Assembly: GCF_001629705.1 (NCBI RefSeq)
Contig: NZ_CP015378.1
Location: 2,914,001-2,978,000, forward strand
Length of the DNA stretch: 64,000 nt
Origin: Fictibacillus phosphorivorans
Lineage (GTDB): Bacteria > Bacillota > Bacilli > Bacillales > Fictibacillaceae
Reading direction: 5' to 3'
Shown here: positions 56,744 through 64,000 of the stretch, piece after piece
Position numbering within the stretch: position 1 is the stretch's first letter
Layout: each line of letters begins with the position of its first letter
The notes under the pieces: model-generated
Databases searched by the model: none
What the model was told of the DNA's origin: nothing
Seen by the model: only the letters and a program-made list of their open reading frames with translations
Program-made: the position numbers and the translations under genes

Positions 56744-56783
56744 CGCAGAGCGAGCATCCGCCATTGGTTACTAAAAAGTAATA

Positions 56784-56888
56784 TTCACATAAAAAATGCG
56801 GTTCATCACATAAAAAATCAAGTTCATCATATAAAAAATCAAGTCCATCACATAAAAATGATCCCTTTTCACATAAAAGTGTCCAGTT
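56784..56888. repeat. Array B: five direct repeats with exact 21-bp spacing, core CACATAAAA
   Basis: The core CAYATAAAA begins at 56786, 56807, 56828, 56849 and 56870, an exact step of 21 bp. Units read roughly TTCATCACATAAAAAATCAAG with variation. It lies between the converging genes rnhC and pheT, beyond both terminators. Its core can be aligned with that of array A at 7799 (TTyrwCmCATArA in common), and the spacing is the same. Confidence 0.85.
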
Positions 56889-56947
56889 CGCATTGACACC
56901 ATTTTCAAGAACGGCAAAATATGCAAAAACAGCCTAAAAATAAAGAC

Positions 56948-56980
56948 AAAAAAAACTGGCCATCTCTTGATGAACCAGCT
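56948..56980 (-). terminator. Terminator of pheT
   Basis: On the minus strand CTGGTTCATCAAGAGATGGCCAG (with GATG/CATC inner pairs) is followed by eight T, some 14 bases after the pheT stop. Confidence 0.85.
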
Positions 56981-56990
56981 TCTTCAACAA

Positions 56991-59414
56991 TTATTTTCTT
57001 AGCTGAGCGCCAAAGCGTTCTTCTAAGCTCTTTAATACACGGTCATGCGCCGTTACGACTTCTTCATCTGTTAACGTTCGTTCTGGATCAAAATATTTTA
57101 GTGAAAATGCAAGTGATTTCTTACCGGCTTCCATCTTTTCACCTTCATACAGATCAAAAAGATTTACTTCTTTTAACAATGCTCCACCTGCAGCCTGGAT
57201 CACAGTTGTCAGATCTCCTGCTGGAAGTTCTTGATCAACAACAAGAGCGATATCTCGTGTGATTGAAGGATAACGCGGCAATGTTTGATAGACCATCTGA
57301 TCCGTTTCCTTTTCTAAAAGACTACTTGCGTTCAACTCGAACACATACGTATCTTTTACATCCAACTCTTTTTGAAGAGCTGGGTGAAGCTGACCAACAA
57401 ATCCTACAGAAATACCATCAAGTTTCACGATTGCTGTTCTTCCTGGATGCATGTTCTCAATTTCTCCAGCTTCATATGTGATGCGTTCAGAAAGGTTCAA
57501 TTCACTCATGAGACCTTCAAGAATACCTTTTAACACATAGAAATCAACAGTCTTTCTTTCGCCTTGCCAAAGATGCTCATTAAATACACCAGTAACAGCT
57601 CCTGATACAAATACATATTCTTCAGGGAGATCTGTTAAAACCTCTTGGCGATTGATGAAGACTGATCCCATCTCATAGATAGCGAGGTCTTCCATCGAAC
57701 GATTTCTGTTGTATTGAAGCACTTCTAGAAGCTGTGGCAATAAACTCATTCTTAACGTACTGCGCTCTTCACTCATCGGATGCGCAACTGAGATCGGATA
57801 TACCTTCTCATCACTAAATGAAAAATGAGTTGACTTTAGTGGAGTAGTCAATGCGTATGTTACAGCTTGATATAGCCCTGCACCCTCTAGATATGTTCTG
57901 ATATTACGGCGTTGTGCCTGATTCTTCGTTAGGCCACCTGGACGCGCTTCTGATAAAAGGTACGTAGTTGGGATACGATCATATCCATAAATACGTCCTA
58001 CTTCTTCAATTAAATCTGCTTCGATCGTAATGTCCGGTCTGCGGGAAGGAACGTTTACTTCGAACTGTCCGTTAGACTCTTTATATCCAAAACCTAAACG
58101 CTCAAAGATAGACGCAGTCTGTTCCGATGTAATCTCTGTTCCTAAAAGGTTGTTCATTCTTGAAACATCCATCTTCACACTATATGTGTTAACTTCGCGC
58201 TTACCTGCCTCAACGATTCCTTCAGCAACTTTGCCTCCAGCAATTTCGGCCATAAGACTAGCTGCTCTCATTGCAGCTGCATATACACGGTTACGGTCTA
58301 TGCCTTTTTCGTATCTCGAACTTGCTTCACTGCGTAATCCTAGATCTTTTGAAGCTGCTCTTACACGACCTGAAGCAAAATACGCTGCCTCTAATAGTAC
58401 GTTTGTTGTGTCCGATTGAACTTCACTCGTAGCTCCGCCCATAACACCAGCTACCGCAATCGGATCTTTACCATTTGTGATCACTAAATGAGTATCTTTA
58501 AGTTTACGATCCTGATCATCTAGCGTTTGAATGTGCTCACCTTCTGTAGCACGTCGGATGACAATCTCTTTAGAACCTAATCGGTTAAAGTCAAACGCAT
58601 GTAGTGGCTGACCATATTCAAGAAGTACATAGTTTGTGATATCAACAATGTTATTGATCGGACGAATGCCTGATGCCATTAATCGGTTCTGCATCCAAAG
58701 TGGTGAAGGACCAATCTTAACATCGCGGATAATCATCGCACCGTAATAAGGGTTATCTTCCAGTGATTCGATCTGAACGGAAATAAAATCTTCTGCTTTT
58801 TCTTCTGAAGTATTGATCGATGTGTTTGGAAGTTTCACTTCTTGTTTTAAAATTGCTGCTACTTCATTTGCAACACCGATTACGTTCAGGCAATCAGCTC
58901 GGTTTGGTGTAAGTCCAAGTTCCAGTACATGATCATTCAGATTTAAGTATTCTAAAGCATCACTTCCAGGCTCTGCGTCAGATGGCATCACAAAGATTCC
59001 TGTTGCATATTCTTTTGGAACTAATTTTGTATCAACACCTAACTCTGTAAGCGAACAGATCATTCCGTGAGATTCTTCACCGCGAAGTTTTGCTTTTTTA
59101 ATTTTAAAGTTACCCGGAAGGACGGCACCAGGTACAGCCACAGCCACTTTTTGGCCTTGAGCTACATTCGGTGCACCACAAACGATCTGTGAGACTTCAC
59201 CTTGACCTACATCTACTTTACAAACTCTAAGCTTGTCAGCGTTCGGATGCTGGATACATTCTTGCACATACCCAACAACTACTCCACTGATTCCTTTATT
59301 TAATGACTCGACCATCTCGACTTCAATACCGCTTTTTGTAATCTTATCTGCGAGTTCAGACGGTGAGATTTCTACATTTACATATTCTTTTAGCCAGTTA
59401 TAAGAGATTAGCAT
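56991..59414 (-). CDS. pheT: Phenylalanine-tRNA ligase beta subunit
   Basis: The 807-residue beta subunit forms the alpha2-beta2 enzyme with PheS. Visible parts are the EMAP-like tRNA-binding domain (VVGYVQECIQHPNADKLRVC, by its HPNADKLRVC motif), the B3/B4 editing domain with LELGLTPNRADCLN, B5, the catalytic-like core (RRPDITIEADLIEEVGRIYGYD, by its EEVGRIYGYD motif) and the C-terminal anticodon-binding domain ending in RVLKSLEERFGAQLR. GAGGAGGGGAATTAT precedes the ATG at 59414. Confidence 0.97.
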   Translation of the reverse strand: MLISYNWLKEYVNVEISPSELADKITKSGIEVEMVESLNKGISGVVVGYVQECIQHPNADKLRVCKVDVGQGEVSQIVCGAPNVAQGQKVAVAVPGAVLPGNFKIKKAKLRGEESHGMICSLTELGVDTKLVPKEYATGIFVMPSDAEPGSDALEYLNLNDHVLELGLTPNRADCLNVIGVANEVAAILKQEVKLPNTSINTSEEKAEDFISVQIESLEDNPYYGAMIIRDVKIGPSPLWMQNRLMASGIRPINNIVDITNYVLLEYGQPLHAFDFNRLGSKEIVIRRATEGEHIQTLDDQDRKLKDTHLVITNGKDPIAVAGVMGGATSEVQSDTTNVLLEAAYFASGRVRAASKDLGLRSEASSRYEKGIDRNRVYAAAMRAASLMAEIAGGKVAEGIVEAGKREVNTYSVKMDVSRMNNLLGTEITSEQTASIFERLGFGYKESNGQFEVNVPSRRPDITIEADLIEEVGRIYGYDRIPTTYLLSEARPGGLTKNQAQRRNIRTYLEGAGLYQAVTYALTTPLKSTHFSFSDEKVYPISVAHPMSEERSTLRMSLLPQLLEVLQYNRNRSMEDLAIYEMGSVFINRQEVLTDLPEEYVFVSGAVTGVFNEHLWQGERKTVDFYVLKGILEGLMSELNLSERITYEAGEIENMHPGRTAIVKLDGISVGFVGQLHPALQKELDVKDTYVFELNASSLLEKETDQMVYQTLPRYPSITRDIALVVDQELPAGDLTTVIQAAGGALLKEVNLFDLYEGEKMEAGKKSLAFSLKYFDPERTLTDEEVVTAHDRVLKSLEERFGAQLRK

Positions 59415-59432
59415 ATAATTCCCCTCCTCAAG

Positions 59433-60467
59433 TTATGCATTTTTGAATTGTTTTAAAAACCGGATATCGTTCGCATAGAAATGACGAATATCATCAATTC
59501 CATATTTGAGCATCGCGATACGTTCAGGTCCCATTCCAAATGCAAAACCTGTGTATTTCTTTGAATCGAATCCAGCCATCTCAAGTACGTTCGGATGAAC
59601 CATACCTGCTCCTAAGATCTCGATCCAACCTGTTTGTTTACAGATCGAACAGCCTTTTCCGCTACATTTAAAACAAGAGATATCCATTTCAACAGATGGT
59701 TCTGTAAAAGGGAAGAAACTTGGACGAAGACGAATTTTTCGATCTTCACCGAACATTTTCTTCGCGAACGTTTCGAGAACACCTTTTAAATCACTTAAAC
59801 GAACATTTTGGTCTACAACAAGTCCTTCAATCTGCATGAACTGATGAGAGTGTGTTGCATCATCGTTATCTCTTCGGTAAACCTTACCTGGAGAAATGAT
59901 TTTTACAGGTCCTTCCCCTTCATGCTTTTCCATCGTACGTGCTTGAACAGGTGAAGTTTGTGTACGAAGAAGGATATCCTCTGTAATAAAGAATGAGTCT
60001 TGCATATCACGCGCAGGATGCCCTTTTGGCAAGTTAAGCGCCTCGAAATTGTAATAATCTGTTTCTACTTCTGGACCTTCAGCGATCGTGAAGCCCATGC
60101 TTAAGAAAAGATCTTCAATCTCCGTAACAACTGCTGTTAACGGGTGAGGATTTCCTTTCTTTACAGGTCTTCCTGGTAATGAAACATCGATTGTTTCTTT
60201 TGATAGCTTTTCCGCGATGGCTGCATCCTCAAGCGCGGTTTGTTTTTTATCTAGTTCCTGTTGGATGCTGTCACGAACTTCGTTGGCATAAGCACCAATA
60301 ACAGGTCTTTCTTCAGCAGACAGTTTTCCCATCCCTTTTAATACTTCAGTAATGGGTCCTTTCTTTCCTAAATAAGCTACCTTAACAGCTTGCAGATCTT
60401 TTAAATCTTGTGCTTCTTTGATCTGTCCGATCGCTTCTACTTTTAAAGCTTCTAAACGGTCTTTCAC
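59433..60467 (-). CDS. pheS: Phenylalanine-tRNA ligase alpha subunit
   Basis: PheS holds the catalytic site of phenylalanyl-tRNA synthetase. The 344 residues have the N-terminal coiled coil, class II motif 2 ([12 protein letters not shown]) and motif 3 ([18 protein letters not shown]). I choose GTG at 60467, nine bases after AGGAGG, giving MKDRLEALK and the usual 344-residue length; the longer frame to 60560 reads through the T-box terminator. A T-box leader sits upstream. Confidence 0.97.
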   Translation of the reverse strand: MKDRLEALKVEAIGQIKEAQDLKDLQAVKVAYLGKKGPITEVLKGMGKLSAEERPVIGAYANEVRDSIQQELDKKQTALEDAAIAEKLSKETIDVSLPGRPVKKGNPHPLTAVVTEIEDLFLSMGFTIAEGPEVETDYYNFEALNLPKGHPARDMQDSFFITEDILLRTQTSPVQARTMEKHEGEGPVKIISPGKVYRRDNDDATHSHQFMQIEGLVVDQNVRLSDLKGVLETFAKKMFGEDRKIRLRPSFFPFTEPSVEMDISCFKCSGKGCSICKQTGWIEILGAGMVHPNVLEMAGFDSKKYTGFAFGMGPERIAMLKYGIDDIRHFYANDIRFLKQFKNA

Positions 60468-60489
60468 CGTGCAACCCCTCCTAAAAAAT

Positions 60490-60720
60490 GTAAAAAACTC
60501 CTCATCCAATAAGGGACGAGGAGTTCGCGGTACCACCCAATTTAACAATGAAAAATACACTGTTCACTTCATTTTAATAACGGCTCTTCACCGGTCAGCC
60601 CTACTTACCGTTTCAGGTGACAACTCCGGAGTGAATTCAATAACACCTACCAAAGAAATGCTCACAGTCTAAGACATTTCCTCCCTTTTTGGCGGAATCA
60701 TTATCTACTTTTCTCCATCT
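60490..60720 (-). promoter_or_regulatory. T-box leader (Phe) upstream of pheST
   Basis: On the minus strand the core GGGTGGTACCGCGAA lies at 60524-60538, and upstream a stem-I region with GGGAGG opposite CTCC carries GAATTCA, where TTC is a fitting Phe specifier codon preceded by GAA and followed by A. The terminator AACTCCTC...GAGGAGTTTTTTAC at 60490-60525 competes with the antiterminator. The leader fills most of the 329-base gap. Confidence 0.93.
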
Positions 60721-60796
60721 TCGTTTTTAATGCTATTCCATTCATCTTTTTCATTATATATGAAAAAATTCTATAATTGCAACGCTATGTCACAAA

Positions 60797-61564
60797 TTAC
60801 GTACGATTTCGCTGTAATTCATACAAAAGAATGCCCGTTGCTACGGAAACGTTTAGGGACTCTGCACTGCCGAAGATCGGAATCTTCACATTCAACGTTG
60901 ATTCTTGTTGAAGAATCTCCTGTACACCAGCGCCTTCATTGCCCATGATCAAAGCAAATCCATTTACTTCAGGCGTTTCTCGCATATCCACAGAATTTTG
61001 AAGAGACGTCGATAGTACCGGCAGATCATGCGCTTTACAACGTTCAATAATCTCTAACAAGTTCGCTTTTACGATCGGCAGATGAAACAACGATCCTTGC
61101 GTTGATCGGACGGTTTTACCATTATAAAGATCCGCTGTACCTTCGCCTAAGAATACACCGTCGAGACCTGCGCTATCAGCTGTTCGAATGATCGTACCAA
61201 GATTTCCTGGGTCTTGAACGCCATCGATTAAAAGGTAACGACCTTCTTTTTTAATGATTTCTTCAGATTGATCCATCATTTCACAAACAGCAATGATCCC
61301 TTGTGGCTTTTCTGTTTCAGATAGCTGTTTCATTAATTTAGCCGGAACAGACCATAGGCTGAATTTTTCCTTTAACCAAGTCTCGTTGATTTCAAAATTT
61401 TCTTCAACAATCACATGTTGAAGTTTTGCTCCAGAGGCAATTGCTTCTTCTATAAGATGCGGACCTTCAATCAAGAAAGTCCCAGATTTTTCACGTTCTT
61501 TTTTTGTATGAAGTTTTTTCCATTGCTTCAAGGAAGCGTTGGACTCTGATTCAATGTGCTTCAT
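60797..61564 (-). CDS. ysgA: TrmH/SpoU-family RNA 2'-O-methyltransferase YsgA
   Basis: The 255 residues contain an N-terminal SpoU substrate-binding domain (SGTFLIEGPHLIEEA) and the knotted SAM-binding domain with motif 1 DPGNLGTIIRTAD, motif 2 LIMGNEGAGV and motif 3 LNVSVATGILLYEL. The target nucleotide, in rRNA or tRNA, is not known. AAAGGAG lies about 11 bases before the ATG at 61564. It is divergent from sspI, as in B. subtilis. Confidence 0.93.
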   Translation of the reverse strand: MKHIESESNASLKQWKKLHTKKEREKSGTFLIEGPHLIEEAIASGAKLQHVIVEENFEINETWLKEKFSLWSVPAKLMKQLSETEKPQGIIAVCEMMDQSEEIIKKEGRYLLIDGVQDPGNLGTIIRTADSAGLDGVFLGEGTADLYNGKTVRSTQGSLFHLPIVKANLLEIIERCKAHDLPVLSTSLQNSVDMRETPEVNGFALIMGNEGAGVQEILQQESTLNVKIPIFGSAESLNVSVATGILLYELQRNRT

Positions 61565-61669
61565 TTTCAGGTGTTCTCCTTTAAATCATAAATATTTTAC
61601 TTTTTTCTCATAAAACATGCTCAGAACGTACACAATAAAAAAAGAAAAAATCAATAGAGGTGCATATCC

Positions 61670-61876
61670 ATGAATCTTGATCTTAGAAAAGCTGTATTGC
61701 ATAACGTTACTGGCAACAATAAAGAGCAATTACAAGATACGATTGTAGATGCCATCGAGAGTGGAGAAGAGAAAATGCTTCCTGGTCTTGGCGTTCTTTT
61801 TGAAGTGATCTGGAAAAACTCTGATCAACAAAAGAAAGAAGAAATTTTAAACACACTTTCAGACGGCTTGAAGTAA
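61670..61876 (+). CDS. sspI: Small acid-soluble spore protein SspI
   Basis: The 68-residue protein matches the SspI family of minor spore proteins: [12 protein letters not shown] at the start, [16 protein letters not shown] in the middle, and a short charged end. It is made in the developing forespore, normally under sigma-G, whose promoter I did not resolve. AGAGGTG lies before the ATG at 61670. Confidence 0.95.
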   Translation: MNLDLRKAVLHNVTGNNKEQLQDTIVDAIESGEEKMLPGLGVLFEVIWKNSDQQKKEEILNTLSDGLK

Positions 61877-61902
61877 AACCCGGAATTTCCGGGTTTTTTG
61901 TT
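61875..61902 (+). terminator. Terminator of sspI
   Basis: AAAACCCGGAATTTCCGGGTTTT followed by TTG directly after the sspI stop. Confidence 0.92.
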
Positions 61903-61923
61903 TATCATTTAAGGCTAGAAGAA

Positions 61924-62424
61924 TTAATACCCTGTATCTTGACGCTCATGATTCACTCTATTCTTTTCAAAATAAGCTCCTTCAATCTCTTCAAATGAAA
62001 ACCCGAGCTTCACGCCCAACCCTAAGAAAGTATCAAAAAATGATTGAAACTCTTTACTCGATAGAGATTTAGCCCCCGCTTGATAGAGCGTTAAAAATAA
62101 TGTATTAATATCTATCTTGTCCATTTTCTCACTATGATCAACCTCATTCGTCATATCGACCTCATCAATTCCTAAATCTAAGCCGATTGACAAAACAAAA
62201 TGTAGTCCGTCTACATATTCTTCTAAGATTACTTCTTTAGCAGAAGCTGGACGTTTACTCCAATATTTAAAGCATCTTGTTTCGTTAGCCAATTCGCCAA
62301 GCTCAACTAGAAATGCTAATCTTCTCTGTTCAAATAATGATGAATTATCAAGATTATGTTCTTCCACAATACGCATGTTCAATTCGCGCTGCATGGAAAA
62401 GAGTTCTTTAATTTTCACGTTCAT
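61924..62424 (-). CDS. dUTP diphosphatase, dimeric all-alpha type
   Basis: It hydrolyses dUTP to dUMP, keeping uracil out of DNA. The 166 residues belong to the all-alpha (MazG-like, dUTPase_2) type, with the metal-binding motif VELGELANETRCFKYW near residue 42 and EEYVDGLHFVLSIGLDLG near 67 with its two acidic ligands. It is unrelated in fold to trimeric Dut. The ATG at 62424 directly follows AGGCAGGG; GTG at 62418 is better spaced and may be the true start. Confidence 0.88.
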   Translation of the reverse strand: MNVKIKELFSMQRELNMRIVEEHNLDNSSLFEQRRLAFLVELGELANETRCFKYWSKRPASAKEVILEEYVDGLHFVLSIGLDLGIDEVDMTNEVDHSEKMDKIDINTLFLTLYQAGAKSLSSKEFQSFFDTFLGLGVKLGFSFEEIEGAYFEKNRVNHERQDTGY

Positions 62425-62520
62425 CCCTGCCTTTCATTCCTAAGCTATTATAACGTTATCTAGCCCTACATTCGAGGGTGAATTTAGTTGTTCTTCATAC
62501 AAAGCTAAAAAAATTCTAAC

Positions 62521-62548
62521 AAAAAAAGCACACCTTATGCAGGCATGC
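62521..62548 (-). terminator. Terminator overlapping the VTT-domain gene end
   Basis: On the minus strand GCATGCCTGCATAAGGTGTGC pairs as GCAUGCC with GGUGUGC (two G-U) and is followed by seven T. The stop codon lies in the loop. Confidence 0.75.
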
Positions 62549-63137
62549 GTTGTTTATGGTGTTCTTCTTTCTCTTCCTCAAAGAACTCACTCCATTTGAT
62601 CACCCATTCTTTTCGTCTCAATAAGTAAAACAATACAGATAACCCAACAAGAATAGCTGCAGAAGTAACGAGCGAGAGTGAGAACAACACCGAGCCGAAT
62701 GAAGAATAAAGAATAGCGATCGGAACGTTTGAGATGATACTAGCTTTTGTATATTCTTTAAAATTTGACGAGATCTCAATCAAGCATAGACTCAGCAGAT
62801 GAAAATGCATAAAAGGAATCATTTTTAAAATAGCAATCTGACCTATTGAAAACGGCATTCGTTTCCCAATCCACTTTTTTTGCAGTTTTTTTACTTTTTT
62901 CATCAGTTTCGGCATACTTTTCATTCCCCAGTAAAACAAAACACTTGAAAGCGTGATTCCGATGACTGAATAGAACGCCCCTGCCACTGCGCCAAACAAG
63001 ATGCCACCTGTAAGACAGATCAGGCCGACCGGCAGAAAAAAGAACTGTCGAAACGCTTGAAGAAGAATGAACAATAAAGGGGCAAAGATCCCACTAAACT
63101 TGAGCACCTCGATGAACACACTATCATTGTCTAACAC
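62535..63137 (-). CDS. TVP38/TMEM64 (VTT-domain) membrane protein
   Basis: The 200 residues have about five hydrophobic helices, with the VTT/SNARE-associated motif FFFLPVGLICLTGGILFGAVAG, by its GGILFGAVAG segment, near residue 42, and a basic loop (KKVKKLQKKWIGKR). VTT proteins are lipid scramblase-like transporters of the DedA superfamily; the substrate here is unknown. The start is GTG at 63137 behind AAAGGGGGTGAGTGC. It is divergent from the cytochrome bd gene. Confidence 0.88.
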   Translation of the reverse strand: MLDNDSVFIEVLKFSGIFAPLLFILLQAFRQFFFLPVGLICLTGGILFGAVAGAFYSVIGITLSSVLFYWGMKSMPKLMKKVKKLQKKWIGKRMPFSIGQIAILKMIPFMHFHLLSLCLIEISSNFKEYTKASIISNVPIAILYSSFGSVLFSLSLVTSAAILVGLSVLFYLLRRKEWVIKWSEFFEEEKEEHHKQRMPA

Positions 63138-63284
63138 GCACTCACCCCCTTTAAGTCAGCATATGACAGAAGACGAGCTCTGTATGACAGAATGTTCGTA
63201 TGCATAAACACTACTTCTTTTTGACACCTTAACTATAGATTGTTTGCTTACATAGTTCTTAGTTTCTTAGGAGGAGTCCGAATC

Positions 63285-64000
63285 ATGGATACAGTTGTAC
63301 TCGCGAGAGCGTTCTTTGGTACATCACTAGGTTTTCATATCATATTTGCAACACTTGGTGTAGGTCTTCCTTTGATGATCGTTATCGCCGAAATTATACA
63401 TCAAGTAAAAGGTGACAACGATTACGCCATCATGGCTAAGCGCTGGACAAAGGCGTTTGCCGTATTGTTAGGAGTTGCTATTCCATCCGGGACGATTGTA
63501 GGCGTACAATTATCTCTACTGTGGCCAGGGTTTATGGAGATTGTAGGTAAGGTCATCTCACTGCCCTTTCAAATTGAGATCTTCGCTTTTTTCTTAGAAG
63601 CATTATTCATGTCGATCTACGTATATGCTGCTGACAGATTGCCAAGATATTTCCGTTTGATATCTGTATTCTTTGTAGCACTTGGAGCAGTTGCGTCTGC
63701 CATCTTAATTTCTGCGGTTAATACGTGGATGAACACTCCAGATGGATTTAAGATCAAACCAGATGGGACAATCTATGATGTTTCTCCGTGGGATGCTTTC
63801 TTCAATCCTAGCTTTCTATCCTCATCATTCCATGTTGCCATTACCGCTTATATGACAGGAGCGTTCGCCGTTGCTTCGGTAGCAGCTTTCAAACTGTTAA
63901 AGAAACGTCCTGAACGGGAACGAGCTTATCACTTAAAAGGGTTGTTCATGTCTCTTACCGTTGCCCTTTTGATGAGCTTTGTCTCTGCGGTTTCTGGCCA
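63285..64000 (+). CDS. Cytochrome bd-type ubiquinol oxidase subunit I (5' part, cut by window edge)
   Basis: ATG at 63285 follows TTAGGAGGAGTCC and opens a frame that runs to the window end, at least 238 codons. The N-terminus MDTVVLARAFFGTSLGFHII holds the haem-ligand histidine in LGFHIIFATLGVG, and further ligand candidates are in SSSFHVAITAYMTGAF near residue 185. The sequence looks like the YthA or cyanide-insensitive (CIO) branch rather than classic CydA, judging by the LGVGLPLMIVIAEI opening. Subunit II should follow beyond the window. Confidence 0.93.
   Translation, partial: MDTVVLARAFFGTSLGFHIIFATLGVGLPLMIVIAEIIHQVKGDNDYAIMAKRWTKAFAVLLGVAIPSGTIVGVQLSLLWPGFMEIVGKVISLPFQIEIFAFFLEALFMSIYVYAADRLPRYFRLISVFFVALGAVASAILISAVNTWMNTPDGFKIKPDGTIYDVSPWDAFFNPSFLSSSFHVAITAYMTGAFAVASVAAFKLLKKRPERERAYHLKGLFMSLTVALLMSFVSAVSG

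Noticed and set aside
56921..57262. 113-codon plus-strand frame at the end of pheT
   Set aside because: It is antisense to the conserved pheT C-terminal domain and passes through the pheT terminator.

Overview
This is a stretch of chromosomal backbone from an endospore-forming, low-GC Gram-positive bacterium of the family Bacillaceae. The spore genes (gerE, gerM, sspI, lonB), the strong AGGAGG ribosome binding sites, the T-box and lysine riboswitch leaders, and a gene order close to the hemA-to-sspI region of Bacillus subtilis all point there. A Fictibacillus-like genus is my guess, but the sequence alone does not prove it. Nearly all genes are on the minus strand. I moved many starts from the longest reading frame to the codon placed 6 to 10 bases after a ribosome binding site; TTG and GTG starts are frequent.

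Layout. 1-13.7 kb: haem synthesis (hemX partial, hemA), ribosome biogenesis GTPase ysxC, proteases lonA and lonB, clpX, trigger factor, the TPR protein ysoA and a short threonine dehydratase. 13.7-24.8 kb: the branched-chain amino acid operon, read as ilvE-ilvD, then a T-box attenuator, then ilvB-ilvH-ilvC-leuA-leuB-leuC-leuD and the dehydratase. A promoter, two cre-like sites and a CodY-like box lie ahead of ilvE. 25 kb: two tRNA genes (Gly-TCC, Arg-TCT) around a structured GC-rich island. 25.4-29 kb: ysnB, rdgB, gerM, racE; RNase PH (rph), expected between gerM and rdgB, is not there. 29-34.3 kb: the glucose PTS (glcT-ptsG-ptsH-ptsI). 34.4-38.6 kb: gerE, ysmA, sdhCAB. 38.8-47.3 kb: yslB, lysC under a lysine riboswitch, uvrC, trxA, a histidine phosphatase, and fatty acid beta-oxidation genes (etfA, etfB, fadB, fadR). 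47.4-56.7 kb: lcfA, an unannotated 27-residue membrane peptide, a DUF350 protein, mutS2, polX, cvpA-like, zapA, rnhC. 57-64 kb: pheST under a T-box, an rRNA methyltransferase, sspI, a dUTPase, a VTT-domain membrane protein and the start of a cytochrome bd oxidase subunit I.

How the genes work together. The ilv-leu block makes valine, leucine and isoleucine, with global control (CcpA/CodY-type sites) at ilvE and a second tRNA-sensing checkpoint placed inside the operon after ilvD. The lcfA/fadR/fadB/etfBA genes form the beta-oxidation regulon, here split in two by a terminator, with a perfect FadR palindrome in front of fadR and a perfect cre match at the lcfA promoter. Lysine represses lysC through its riboswitch.

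No phage, transposase, CRISPR array, defence or secretion cluster is visible. The parts not explained by known genes are intergenic: a family of GC-rich palindromic repeats (two short copies, two long composite copies, one fragment), two arrays of 21-bp-spaced direct repeats with related cores, a structured island between the tRNAs, a long dyad upstream of a small membrane protein gene, and the remains of a TrmB-type regulator.
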